Below are positions 51,062-63,155 of a stretch of 64,000 nucleotides of DNA, piece after piece (the first letter of the stretch is position 1; each line of letters begins with the position of its first letter). The stretch is taken from the NCBI RefSeq assembly GCF_022430545.2, contig NZ_CP092488.2:4154001-4218000 (forward strand). Direction: 5' to 3'. A program made the position numbers and the translations under genes. The notes under the pieces are model-generated. The model ran no database searches. It was not told the origin of the DNA and saw nothing but the letters and a program-made list of their open reading frames with translations. The stretch comes from Mycobacterium paraterrae (GTDB taxonomy: Bacteria; Actinomycetota; Actinomycetes; Mycobacteriales; Mycobacteriaceae).

Positions 51062-51084
51062 CGCACGTCGGAGGAGGACAAGTA

Positions 51085-54432
<3,348 letters not shown>

Positions 54433-54434
54433 AC

Positions 54435-55250
54435 ATGGGCGGGTTCGGCGCCCGGCTGGCTGACGCGATCTCCCGTCGCGGCCCGCTGTGTCTGGGCATC
54501 GACCCGCATCCCGAGTTGCTGCGGGCGTGGGAACTGCCGGTCAGTCCCGCGGGGCTGGCGGCGTTCTGCGACATCTGCGTACAGGCGTACGCCGATTTCG
54601 CCGTCGTCAAGCCTCAGGTCGCATTCTTCGAGGCTTACGGCGCGGCCGGGTACGCGGTGCTGGAGCGCACGATGGCCGGCCTGCGCGAGGCCGGAGTGCT
54701 GGTGCTGGCCGACGCCAAACGCGGTGACATCGGATCGACGATGGCGGCCTATGCGGCCGCCTGGACGGGCGAATCGCCGCTTGCCGCCGACGCCGTCACC
54801 GCGTCGCCCTACCTCGGTTTCGGCTCGCTGCAACCGCTGCTGGACAGCGCCGCGGCACATGGTCGCGGAGTGTTCGTGCTGGCCGCGACGTCCAACCCGG
54901 AGGGCGCCAGCGTGCAGCGCGCCCTATCCGACGGCCGTCCGGTCGCCCAATTGATCGTCGACGAGGCTGCGGCAGCCAACCGGACGATGGGCGCAGGCAC
55001 GGTGGGGGTCGTCGTGGGCGCCACGTTGACGGAGGTGCCGCATGTCGGCGAACTCGCCGGGCCGGTACTTGTCCCCGGGGTCGGCTTCCAAGGCGGGCGG
55101 CCCGACGCGCTCAGGGGCCTCGGTGGAGCCGTTTCCGGTCAGTTGCTGCCCGCGGTCTCCCGCGAGGTATTGCGGGCCGGACCGGACGTCGCAGCGGTGC
55201 GCGCTGCGGCGCAGCGCATGCGTGACGAGGTTGCCTACCTGGCCGAGTGA
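54435..55250 (+). CDS. pyrF: Orotidine 5'-phosphate decarboxylase (type 2)
   Basis: Forms UMP from OMP. LCLGIDPHPELLRAW at the N-terminus, VLADAKRGDIGSTMAAYA with the catalytic Asp-Lys-Asp network, and VLVPGVGFQGGRPDAL at the phosphate site identify the type 2 subfamily. 271 residues. ATG 54435 is 2 bp after the carB stop and is the last pyrimidine gene of the run. Confidence 0.96.
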   Translation: MGGFGARLADAISRRGPLCLGIDPHPELLRAWELPVSPAGLAAFCDICVQAYADFAVVKPQVAFFEAYGAAGYAVLERTMAGLREAGVLVLADAKRGDIGSTMAAYAAAWTGESPLAADAVTASPYLGFGSLQPLLDSAAAHGRGVFVLAATSNPEGASVQRALSDGRPVAQLIVDEAAAANRTMGAGTVGVVVGATLTEVPHVGELAGPVLVPGVGFQGGRPDALRGLGGAVSGQLLPAVSREVLRAGPDVAAVRAAAQRMRDEVAYLAE

Positions 55251-55682
55251 GCGTGCGGGGGACCAGGAACGACACGGCGTCGTCCACCTCCCGGGCGGTC
55301 GTGTCGGCTGCCGCGACACGCGCGACACGCCGCGGTATTCCGCCGCGGACCAGATTCGGCTTTTTGACCGGTGTCAAAGGGATCGGGCGACGGGATTGCC
55401 GGCGACGGGCAGCTATTGCCCGCTGCGACAAAATGCCAGGTAGAGCCAATTTTGCTCCGCGAAAGCGATTGCTCGCGGCATGTTCATCCACAGCCGTCGA
55501 TCGGCGCACCGGACGGCCGGAACGCGGCCTATTCGGCGCCATAAGCTGCGCCTTTGTAGCTTCAAGCAGGGGGGCGGGTTAGATTTCGTCAGGAGGCGTG
55601 GGTACGGTCGTCACCGCTGGCTGGACTACCTGGCCGAGACAAATAAAGATCGAAATCTGTTGCTGATCGATACGGAGGAATC
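55251..55682. other. Intergenic region between pyrF and mihF
   Basis: About 430 bp without a supported gene; M. tuberculosis has a PE/PPE pair (PE15/PPE20) at this position. An open plus frame (55247-55582) is Arg/Ala-rich and shows no motif. It should contain the mihF promoter and, 5 nt before its GTG, the site GGAGGA. Confidence 0.55.
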
Positions 55683-56000
55683 GTGGCCCTTCCCCAGTTG
55701 ACCGACGAGCAGCGCGCGGCAGCGTTGGAGAAGGCTGCCGCCGCACGCCGAGCCCGAGCCGAGCTCAAAGACCGGCTGAAGCGTGGCGGCACCAATCTCA
55801 AGCAGGTGCTGAAGGACGCCGAGACCGACGAGGTCTTGGGCAAGATGAAGGTTTCCGCGTTGCTGGAGGCGTTGCCGAAGGTGGGCAAGGTCAAGGCGCA
55901 AGAGATCATGACCGAGCTGGAGATCGCCCCGACGCGCCGCCTGCGCGGCCTCGGCGACCGTCAGCGCAAGGCTCTGCTGGAAAAGTTCGACTTTTCCTGA
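55683..56000 (+). CDS. mihF: Mycobacterial integration host factor
   Basis: A 105-residue nucleoid-associated protein. A helical, basic N-terminus (LEKAAAARRARAELKDRLK) precedes a helix-two-turn-helix of the S13-like type (LLEALPKVGKVKAQEIM and RRLRGLGDRQRKALLEKF). GTG 55683 has GGAGGA upstream. In mycobacteriophage L5 integration, mIHF is the host cofactor for tyrosine integrases, which may be relevant to the element in this window. Confidence 0.95.
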   Translation: MALPQLTDEQRAAALEKAAAARRARAELKDRLKRGGTNLKQVLKDAETDEVLGKMKVSALLEALPKVGKVKAQEIMTELEIAPTRRLRGLGDRQRKALLEKFDFS

Positions 56001-56019
56001 CCCAACGACCTGAGCGTCG

Positions 56020-56616
56020 TTGAGCATCGACGGGGGACCGGACGGCATGGCACGCGTGATCGTGCTGTCCGGTCCGTCCGCGGTGGGTAAGTCAACCGTC
56101 GTCCGCTGCCTGCGGGAGCGGATCCCGGATTTACATTTCAGTGTCTCCGCGACCACCCGGGCGCCTCGGCCCGGCGAGGTCGACGGAATCGACTATCACT
56201 TCGTCTCGGCCAACCGATTCCAGCAGCTGATCGATGACGGGTCGCTGCTCGAGTGGGCCGAAATTCACGGTGGCCTACACCGTTCCGGCACCCTGGCCGG
56301 CCCGGTTCGCGACGCCGTCGCCGCCGGACACCCGGTGCTCATCGAGGTCGACCTGGCTGGGGCTCGTGCCGTGAAGCGAGCCATGCCGGAGGTGTTGACG
56401 GTCTTCCTGGCCCCCCCGAGTTGGGAGGCGTTGGAAGCCCGGCTGATCGGCCGGGGGACCGAAACACGCGACGTCATCGAGCGACGCCTTGCCACCGCGC
56501 GCATCGAATTGGCCGCCCAAGAGGACTTCGACGAGGTCGTCGTCAATCGCCAATTGGAAACCGCGTGCTCAGAATTGGTATCATTGCTGGTCGGAAGTTC
56601 GCCCGAAACGGCGTGA
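56020..56616 (+). CDS. gmk: Guanylate kinase
   Basis: Phosphorylates GMP. VIVLSGPSAVGKSTVVRCLRE is the P-loop, FSVSATTRAPRPGEVDGIDY the GMP-binding segment, and EVDLAGARAVK follows. The TTG start at 56020 gives 198 residues; ATG 56047 is a shorter option that would begin nine residues before the P-loop strand. Confidence 0.95.
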   Translation: MSIDGGPDGMARVIVLSGPSAVGKSTVVRCLRERIPDLHFSVSATTRAPRPGEVDGIDYHFVSANRFQQLIDDGSLLEWAEIHGGLHRSGTLAGPVRDAVAAGHPVLIEVDLAGARAVKRAMPEVLTVFLAPPSWEALEARLIGRGTETRDVIERRLATARIELAAQEDFDEVVVNRQLETACSELVSLLVGSSPETA

Positions 56617-56685
56617 CGTTCAATCCAGACTCGAAATTTCGATTTAGCCGCATATCGTGCCATAGGCCGCCAGGAGAAAATTTAC

Positions 56686-57012
56686 GTGAGCAGTTCGCAG
56701 ACCGACACCTCGTTAGCCGCCGTCCCGGACCAGTTCGACCCGTCCGCAGGTGGTATCGGCGCCTACGACACGCCGCTGGGCATCACCAACCCGCCCATCG
56801 ACGAATTGCTTGCGCGGGTGTCAAGCAAGTACGCCTTGGTGATTTACGCCGCCAAGCGCGCCCGACAGATCAACGACTACTACAACCAGCTGGGTGAGGG
56901 CATCCTCGAGTACGTGGGCCCACTGGTCGAGCCGGGTCTGCAGGAGAAGCCGCTGTCGATCGCGATGCGCGAGATCCACGGCGACCTGCTCGAGCACACC
57001 GAAGGCGAGTAG
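56686..57012 (+). CDS. rpoZ: RNA polymerase omega subunit
   Basis: A 108-residue subunit that aids assembly of RNA polymerase. GITNPPIDELLARVSSKYAL, IYAAKRARQINDYYNQLGEG and KPLSIAMREIHGDLLEH are characteristic. The GTG start has GGAG upstream (CCAGGAGAAAATTTAC). Confidence 0.95.
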   Translation: MSSSQTDTSLAAVPDQFDPSAGGIGAYDTPLGITNPPIDELLARVSSKYALVIYAAKRARQINDYYNQLGEGILEYVGPLVEPGLQEKPLSIAMREIHGDLLEHTEGE

Positions 57013-57033
57013 CGCAATCGAGGCGGGCCGGCT

Positions 57034-58302
57034 GTGAGCCACGTGGGCGAGAAGCGGACCGACCGCAAGCGGATCGTCGTCGGCGTGGCCGGCGGCATCG
57101 CCGCCTACAAAGCCGCAACCGTCGTCCGTCAACTCACCGAGGCCGGCCACCAGGTCCGCGTCATCCCCACCGAATCCGCGTTGCGGTTCGTCGGGGCCGC
57201 GACCTTCGAGGCACTGTCCGGCCAACCCGTCCAGACCGGGGTCTTCGACAATGTGCCGCAGGTGCCCCACGTCGCCATCGGTCAGGCCGCCGACCTTGTC
57301 GTCGTCGCGCCGGCCACCGCGGACCTCCTGGCGCGTGCCACCCATGGCCGCGCCGACGACCTGCTGACCGCGACGCTGCTGACCGCTCGATGTCCGGTGC
57401 TGTTCGCACCGGCGATGCACACCGAGATGTGGTTGCACCCCGCGACCGCCGACAACGTCGCCACCCTGCGCCGCCGCGGCGCGGTAGTGCTCGAACCAGC
57501 ATCCGGACGGTTGACCGGTGAGGACAGTGGCGCTGGTCGCTTGCCCGAGGCCGAAGAGATCGTCACGTTCGCCCAGTTGCTGCTGGAACGCCACGACGCG
57601 CTTCCGTTCGACCTGGCCGGTGTCAAGTTGCTGGTTACCGCCGGCGGCACCCGCGAGCCCATCGACCCGGTCCGCTTCATCGGCAACCGCAGCTCCGGCA
57701 AACAGGGCTACGCGCTGGCGCGGGTGGCCGCGCAGCGCGGGGCCGAGGTCACCCTGATCGCAGGACACACCGCCGGTCTGATCGACCCGGCCGGCGTCGA
57801 GGTCGTGCACGTGAGCACGGCCCAGCAGTTGCGCGATGCGGTCTCCAAGCACGCGCCCGACGTCCACGTGCTGGCGATGGCGGCGGCCGTCGCCGACTTC
57901 CGGCCCACCCACGTCTCGACCGCCAAGATTAAAAAGAGCGCCGCCGACGAGTCGGCACCCCAAATCGACTTGGTCCGCAACGACGACGTCCTGGCCGAGG
58001 CGGTGCAGTCGCGCGCCGCCGGCCAGCTACCGAACATGCGCGCCATCGTCGGATTCGCCGCCGAAACCGGCGACGCCAATGGTGACGTGCTGTTTCACGC
58101 GCGAGCCAAGCTGCGTCGCAAGGGATGTGACCTACTGGTCGTCAACGCCGTCGGCGAGGGGAAAGCCTTCGAGGTGGACCACAACGACGGCTGGCTGCTG
58201 GCCGCTGACGGCACGGAGTCGGCGCTGCAACCCGGCTCGAAGACTTTGATGGCCAGCCGTATCGTGGACGCGATCGTCACCTTCCTGAGGCGGGGCACCT
58301 AG
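57034..58302 (+). CDS. coaBC: Bifunctional phosphopantothenoylcysteine decarboxylase/synthetase
   Basis: Two steps of coenzyme A synthesis. The N-terminal CoaC flavoprotein domain shows VVGVAGGIAAYKAATVVRQL and LFAPAMHTEMWLHPA (active-site Asn replaced by His at the usual PAMN position). The C-terminal CoaB domain has LLVTAGGTREPIDPVRFIGN, then SSGKQGYALA and AMAAAVADF. 422 residues, known as dfp in older naming. It ends 75 bp before the extended metK frame. Confidence 0.95.
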   Translation: MSHVGEKRTDRKRIVVGVAGGIAAYKAATVVRQLTEAGHQVRVIPTESALRFVGAATFEALSGQPVQTGVFDNVPQVPHVAIGQAADLVVVAPATADLLARATHGRADDLLTATLLTARCPVLFAPAMHTEMWLHPATADNVATLRRRGAVVLEPASGRLTGEDSGAGRLPEAEEIVTFAQLLLERHDALPFDLAGVKLLVTAGGTREPIDPVRFIGNRSSGKQGYALARVAAQRGAEVTLIAGHTAGLIDPAGVEVVHVSTAQQLRDAVSKHAPDVHVLAMAAAVADFRPTHVSTAKIKKSAADESAPQIDLVRNDDVLAEAVQSRAAGQLPNMRAIVGFAAETGDANGDVLFHARAKLRRKGCDLLVVNAVGEGKAFEVDHNDGWLLAADGTESALQPGSKTLMASRIVDAIVTFLRRGT

Positions 58303-58349
58303 CGTCTCTGGCCCCGCGGACCGGCCGGTAACATATACCAGCCTGGCGA

Positions 58350-58355
58350 TATAAT
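58350..58355 (+). promoter_or_regulatory. TATAAT -10 hexamer upstream of metK
   Basis: A perfect TATAAT sits in an AT-rich patch 44 bp before the metK GTG. No convincing -35 is seen 17 bp upstream (GGTAAC), as is common for mycobacterial SigA promoters. It would let metK be transcribed independently of coaBC. Confidence 0.5.
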
Positions 58356-58398
58356 TTGCCTAACTAACAAATTTGATGTGCTTCGAAAGGGAGAGAGT

Positions 58399-59610
58399 GT
58401 GAGCGGAAAGGGTCGTTTGTTCACCAGTGAGTCGGTGACCGAGGGGCATCCAGACAAGATCTGTGACGCGATTAGCGACTCGGTGCTCGACGCGCTGCTG
58501 GCGGGAGACCCGCGCTCACGTGTCGCCGTCGAGACGGCGGTTACCACCGGCCAGGTCCATGTCATCGGCGAGGTCACCACGAACGCCAAGGAGGCGTTCG
58601 CCGACATCCCCAACATCGTCCGGCAGCGGATCCTCGACATTGGCTACGACTCGTCCGAGAAGGGTTTCGACGGCGAGACTGCCGGCGTGAACATCGGCAT
58701 CGGCCGCCAGTCGCCCGACATCGCGCAGGGCGTCGACACCGCGCACGAGACGCGCGTCGAGGGTGCCGCCGACCCCCTGGACTCGCAGGGCGCCGGCGAC
58801 CAGGGCCTGATGTTCGGTTACGCGATTGCCGACACCCCGGAGTTGATGCCGCTGCCGATCGCACTGGCGCACCGGCTGGCGCGGCGACTGACCGAGGTCC
58901 GTAAGAACGGCACGCTGGACTACCTGCGCCCGGACGGCAAGACCCAGGTCACCATCGAGTACGAGGACAATGTTCCGACCCGGTTGGACACCGTCGTGAT
59001 CTCGACCCAGCATGCCGACGGCATCGACCTGGTGAAGACGCTGGACCCCGATCTGCAAAAGCACGTCATCAAGACCGTGCTCGCCGACCTTGCGCACGAG
59101 ACGCTGGACACCTCGTCGACCCGTGTGCTGATCAACCCGACCGGCAAGTTCGTCATCGGCGGCCCCCAGGGTGACGCCGGCCTGACCGGCCGCAAGATCA
59201 TCGTGGACACCTACGGCGGCTGGGCCCGCCACGGTGGTGGCGCCTTCTCCGGCAAGGACCCGTCGAAGGTGGACCGCTCGGCCGCCTACGCGATGCGCTG
59301 GGTGGCCAAGAACATCGTCGCCGCCGGCTTGGCCGAGCGGGTCGAGGTGCAGGTCGCGTACGCGATCGGCAAGGCGGCCCCCGTCGGGCTGTTCATCGAG
59401 ACCTTCGGCACCGCGACCGTCGACCCGGTCAAAATCGAGAAGATCGTCCCCGAGGTGTTCGACCTGCGACCTGGTGCCATCGTCCGCGACTTGGATCTGC
59501 TGCGCCCGATCTACGCGCCCACCGCCGCGTACGGCCACTTCGGCCGCACCGACATCGAGCTGCCGTGGGAGCAGACCAACAAAGTCGAGGAGCTACAGCG
59601 CGCCGTGTAA
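58399..59610 (+). CDS. metK: S-adenosylmethionine synthetase
   Basis: Makes SAM from methionine and ATP. FTSESVTEGHPDKICDAISD at the N-terminus, QGAGDQGLMFGYA (P-loop-like GAGDQG) and YGGWARHGGGAFSGKDPSKV (GGGAFSGKD) are the family signatures. GTG 58399 aligns with the M. tuberculosis protein and follows AAAGGGAGAG; the frame is open 7 codons further. 403 residues. Confidence 0.97.
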   Translation: MSGKGRLFTSESVTEGHPDKICDAISDSVLDALLAGDPRSRVAVETAVTTGQVHVIGEVTTNAKEAFADIPNIVRQRILDIGYDSSEKGFDGETAGVNIGIGRQSPDIAQGVDTAHETRVEGAADPLDSQGAGDQGLMFGYAIADTPELMPLPIALAHRLARRLTEVRKNGTLDYLRPDGKTQVTIEYEDNVPTRLDTVVISTQHADGIDLVKTLDPDLQKHVIKTVLADLAHETLDTSSTRVLINPTGKFVIGGPQGDAGLTGRKIIVDTYGGWARHGGGAFSGKDPSKVDRSAAYAMRWVAKNIVAAGLAERVEVQVAYAIGKAAPVGLFIETFGTATVDPVKIEKIVPEVFDLRPGAIVRDLDLLRPIYAPTAAYGHFGRTDIELPWEQTNKVEELQRAV

Positions 59611-59617
59611 CTCGCAT

Positions 59618-59648
59618 CAGAAAGCCCCCGCCACGCGGGGGCTTTCTG
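59618..59648 (+). terminator. Strong bidirectional hairpin terminator after metK
   Basis: A perfect 14-bp stem (CAGAAAGCCCCCGC with GCGGGGGCTTTCTG) around a CAC triloop begins 8 bp after the metK stop. A/T-rich stem bases give a U-rich 3' side on both strands, so it can also end leftward transcription from the monooxygenase gene. Confidence 0.88.
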
Positions 59649-59698
59649 TGTTTCCAGTGGCTCTAGTGTGCGGCGGGCCGCACCCACGACGGCGCCTG

Positions 59699-61186
59699 TC
59701 AGGCCGTGAAGCGGTAGTCGTCGAGGTCGAAACGTCTGCTGCGCCAATAGACTTCGAACGTATGCGCGGGCCGCAGTGCCACGTCGCCGTTCTTGTCGAA
59801 GTAGTAGCTGTTGGCCGCCTGGCAGCTTGGTTGCCAGAAGACCTGCTTGTCGCGGCGGCGCAACTGCTCGGCGAAATAGCGGGCATTGGCTTCCTCGCTG
59901 ATCTCGACGCGACGGGCGCCGCGCTGCTGCGCCCGTTTCATGCACCGCACCATGTGATGCGTCTGCGCTTCGATCAAAGCGAAATACGACGACCCGACAT
60001 ATCCGTACGGGCCCATCGTGGAGAAGAAGTTCGGGAAGCCGGGGATCGCCGTGCCCTCGTAGGCCTGCGCCCTGTTCTCTTCCCAGAACTCCTGCAGTGA
60101 CCGCCCGCCGCTGCCGGTGACCGAGAAGGTCGGCGTGCTGTCGGCTTCGAACACGTGGAAACCGGTGGCCAGCACCAACACATCGATCTCGTGGTTGGTG
60201 CCGTCGGTGGTAGCCACCGCCGACGGTGTGACCTTGTCGATGGGCTGCGTAACCAAACGAACATTGTCGCGGTTGTAGGTAGACAGGTAGCTGTTGTGAA
60301 ACCCCGGACGTTTGCAGCCGATCGCGTAATTAGGCGTAAGTTGTTGGCGCACAAGGGGATCCCTCACCTTGAGCCGAAGGTACGCGCGACCGAGGGATTC
60401 CATCCACCGGGCCAACGGATAGACGGTGAAGTACTGGGCCGGCAGCGGGAAGGTCACCTCGACGTAAGTCTGGGTGATCAGCCGCTGCAGGGTCTTGGCG
60501 CCGGGCAGGCGGAGTGCCCAATGCGCAGGAGTGGGCAACGGCACGTCGAACTTCGGGAAGCACCAGATCGGGGTGCGCTGAAAAACGGTGAGCTGCTCGA
60601 CGATCGGCGCGATCTGCGGGATCAGCTGTACCGCCGAGGCGCCGGTGCCGATCACCGCGACCCGTTTGCCACGCAAATCGAGGTTGTGGTCCCAGCGGGC
60701 GGTGTGCACTATCTCCCCGGCGAAGGAGTCGACGCCGTCGATGTCCGGCGGCTTCGGCACGGTGAGCACACCGCTGCCGTTGTAGACGAACCGCGCCGTC
60801 ACTTCCCCGCCGGGGTTCAACTGCACGCGCCACAACGAGCGCTCGTCGTCGAACTCGGCGGACACCACTGTGGTGCCGAATCGGATTTTGGGCCGAAGGC
60901 CGTATTTGTCGGCGCAATGTTCGGCGTAGGCCTTCAGTTCGCCGCCATGCGCATAGGTGCGCGACCAGTCCGGCCGCTGCTCGAACGAGAATTGGTAGGA
61001 CGCCGACGGGATGTCGACGGCGATGCCGGGATAGGTATTCCAATACCAGGTCCCGCCGACCTCGTCGCCGGCCTCGACGATGAGGTAGTCACCGAAGCCT
61101 TCGCGGTCGAGCTTGATCCCAGCGCCGATGCCGGAGAATCCCGCGCCGACGATCAGGCAGTGGTAGTCGGGCCGGTCACTGGTCAC
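59699..61186 (-). CDS. Flavin-containing monooxygenase (Rv1393c-like)
   Basis: A Baeyer-Villiger/FMO-type enzyme of about 495 residues. The FAD motif is LIVGAGFSGIGAGIKL, and the NADP motif is VAVIGTGASAVQLIP. The VFQRTPIWCFPKFDVP segment between them fits the FxGxxxHxxx(W/P) type region. Substrate is unknown. I choose GTG 61186 because GGAGGT lies 4 nt upstream; ATG 61198 would place that site inside the coding region. Confidence 0.9.
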   Translation of the reverse strand: MTSDRPDYHCLIVGAGFSGIGAGIKLDREGFGDYLIVEAGDEVGGTWYWNTYPGIAVDIPSASYQFSFEQRPDWSRTYAHGGELKAYAEHCADKYGLRPKIRFGTTVVSAEFDDERSLWRVQLNPGGEVTARFVYNGSGVLTVPKPPDIDGVDSFAGEIVHTARWDHNLDLRGKRVAVIGTGASAVQLIPQIAPIVEQLTVFQRTPIWCFPKFDVPLPTPAHWALRLPGAKTLQRLITQTYVEVTFPLPAQYFTVYPLARWMESLGRAYLRLKVRDPLVRQQLTPNYAIGCKRPGFHNSYLSTYNRDNVRLVTQPIDKVTPSAVATTDGTNHEIDVLVLATGFHVFEADSTPTFSVTGSGGRSLQEFWEENRAQAYEGTAIPGFPNFFSTMGPYGYVGSSYFALIEAQTHHMVRCMKRAQQRGARRVEISEEANARYFAEQLRRRDKQVFWQPSCQAANSYYFDKNGDVALRPAHTFEVYWRSRRFDLDDYRFTA

Positions 61187-61237
61187 CGGTACCTCCATCG
61201 CTACAGGCGGTCAGTCGATACCGACGGTACCGCGTAT

Positions 61238-62200
61238 CTAGTGCAGTGCCCTCTTCAGGGCGGCCAGACCGCGTTCGGTTGCCTCCGCGGCGGCCGGGAT
61301 GATCAACGCAAAGCTGACGTAACCGTGCACCAGCGTGCCCTCGTTGCTCAGCTCGGCGGGCACGCCCGCGTCGTTGAGCAGCTTGGCGTAGAGGGCGGCG
61401 TCGTCGCGGAGCGGATCGTGCTCGGCGCTGCCGATGAACGCCGGCGGCAGGCCGGAGAGGTCGGCCGCGTTGCAGGGCGCGAGCGTCGCCGGAAGGGCTT
61501 TCGGGTCGCTGATGTCCGTACCGGGGATGTACCAGTGCAGGAAGGCGTCGATGACGTCGCGGTCCAGGATCGGCGCGTCGGCGTTCTCGGTGAACGACGG
61601 CAGCGACAAGTCGGCGGTGATCGTGGGGTACCACAGCAACTGGAAGACGAGTGCCGGGCCACCCTCGTCGCGAGCGCGCTGGGCGACCACTGCGGCCAGG
61701 TTGCCGCCCGCTGAGTCACCGGCGACCGCGATTCGATCGGGGTCGCCTCCCAGCTCGGCGGCGTGCTCGGCGACCCACTGCAGCGCGGCCCAGCAGTCGT
61801 CGAGCCCAGCCGGAAACGGGTGTTCGGGCGCGAGCCGGTAGTCGACCGAGACCACGATGGCGTCGGCGCCGACGGCGTGGGCGCGAGCGACCGGGTCGTG
61901 GGTATCCAGGTCGCCGAGCGCAAAGCCTCCGCCGTGATAGAACACGACGATCGGCAGTTTGCCGTGCTCTTCAACCGACGAACCCGGCGGCCAGTAGATG
62001 CGCACCGGCACGTCACCCTGGCCGACCGTGCGGTCTTCGATTCGCAGATCCGGCAGCATCTCCGGCGGCGCCTTCAGCTGCCGCAGCCGGGCGCGGGCGA
62101 CTTCGACGCCGTCAGAGGCCTTGAAGGTCATCGGAAACGCGTCGACCAACGCCTTCAGCGTCGGGTCGATCTGCGGTCGGGTGATGATCGGGTCCGTCAT
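61238..62200 (-). CDS. lipH: HSL-family carboxylesterase/lipase (LipH-like)
   Basis: A 320-residue alpha/beta hydrolase of the hormone-sensitive-lipase family. HGGGFALGD is the oxyanion motif, VAGDSAGGNLAAV the nucleophile Ser, EHDPLRDDA the Asp and VHGYVSF the His. Positional and sequence match to Rv1399c. It follows lipI by 4 bp and is clearly a duplicate of it. The ATG at 62200 is chosen; the frame running through lipI is a shadow. Confidence 0.92.
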   Translation of the reverse strand: MTDPIITRPQIDPTLKALVDAFPMTFKASDGVEVARARLRQLKAPPEMLPDLRIEDRTVGQGDVPVRIYWPPGSSVEEHGKLPIVVFYHGGGFALGDLDTHDPVARAHAVGADAIVVSVDYRLAPEHPFPAGLDDCWAALQWVAEHAAELGGDPDRIAVAGDSAGGNLAAVVAQRARDEGGPALVFQLLWYPTITADLSLPSFTENADAPILDRDVIDAFLHWYIPGTDISDPKALPATLAPCNAADLSGLPPAFIGSAEHDPLRDDAALYAKLLNDAGVPAELSNEGTLVHGYVSFALIIPAAAEATERGLAALKRALH

Positions 62201-62204
62201 GGAC

Positions 62205-63155
62205 TCACCGTACGTGGAGCGCCTTGCGCAGGGCGGCCAACCCGCGATCCATCGCCTCGGTGGCGGCGGGTACCACTCCGGCATAGCCGAGGTAGCCGTG
62301 CACCATCGACGTCGCATTGTGCACCTCGACCGGAACGCCGGCGGCGGCCAGCAACTCGCCGTAGCGGGCTCCGTCGTCGCGCAGGGGATCGTGGCCGGCG
62401 ACGGCGATGTAGGCGGCGGGGAGGTCGGCCAGGTTGGCGGCCCGGCCCGGCGCCATGCCGACCGGGGGATTGAACAGGTCAATCTCGCCCGCGTAGTAGC
62501 GGCTGAACGCGGCGACCGCGGCGCTGTCCAGCACCGCCGCGTCAGCGTTCTCACGGAAGGACGGCAGCGACGAGTCCCACAGTGTCGCCGGATACCACAA
62601 CAGCTGGAACGCAATTGGGGGGCCGCCCTCGTCCCGCGACCGCTGCGCGATGACGGCAGAAATGTTGCCGCCCGCCGAATCTCCGGCCACCGCAAGCCGA
62701 CTTGTGTCGGCGCCGAGCTCGTCGCCGTGCCCGGCCACCCATTGCGTTGCGGCCCAGGCATCGTCGATCGCGGCGGGGTAGGGATGCTCGGGCGCCAACC
62801 GGTAGTCCACCGACACCACGACGGCCTCGGCGCCGACGGCGTGCTGACGGGCCGTGCCGTCGTGGGTGTCCAAGTCGCCTACGACGAAGCCACCACCGTG
62901 GAAGAACATCACCACCGGGGGTGCGGCGTCATCGGTTGGCGGCCAGTAGATCCGGATGTTGATCGGCCCGGCCGGCCCGTCGATGGCGCGATCCTCCACC
63001 CGCAATTCTGGGTAGAAGCTGCGCCGCGGCAGGTCCCGCAGCGCCGCCCTGGCCGCCGCGACACCGTCGTCCGCGGATAACCGGAACGGGACCGCGTCCA
63101 GTACCTTCTGCAGGATGGGATCGATGGCGGAACCAGGGTCGTCGACGCTAGGCAT
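62205..63155 (-). CDS. lipI: HSL-family carboxylesterase/lipase (LipI-like)
   Basis: A 316-residue paralogue of the next gene, with HGGGFVVGD, VAGDSAGGNISAV, GHDPLRDDG and VHGYLGY. It matches Rv1400c. ATG 63155 shares the tetranucleotide CATG with the divergent YhhN start, so the upstream region is the other gene's coding sequence. The tandem pair probably forms an operon. Confidence 0.92.
   Translation of the reverse strand: MPSVDDPGSAIDPILQKVLDAVPFRLSADDGVAAARAALRDLPRRSFYPELRVEDRAIDGPAGPINIRIYWPPTDDAAPPVVMFFHGGGFVVGDLDTHDGTARQHAVGAEAVVVSVDYRLAPEHPYPAAIDDAWAATQWVAGHGDELGADTSRLAVAGDSAGGNISAVIAQRSRDEGGPPIAFQLLWYPATLWDSSLPSFRENADAAVLDSAAVAAFSRYYAGEIDLFNPPVGMAPGRAANLADLPAAYIAVAGHDPLRDDGARYGELLAAAGVPVEVHNATSMVHGYLGYAGVVPAATEAMDRGLAALRKALHVR

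Noticed and set aside
55247..55582. Plus frame after pyrF starting with a stop/start overlap
   Set aside because: Composition is Arg/Ala-rich without motifs; the coupling-like overlap alone is not enough.
60155..61714. 519-codon plus-strand frame over the monooxygenase and lipH genes
   Set aside because: It crosses two well-supported opposite genes and their gap; no protein motif is visible.
62201..62761. Upstream extension of the lipH frame into lipI
   Set aside because: The residues are Arg/Thr/Ser-rich nonsense compared with esterases, and ATG 62200 gives the normal family length.
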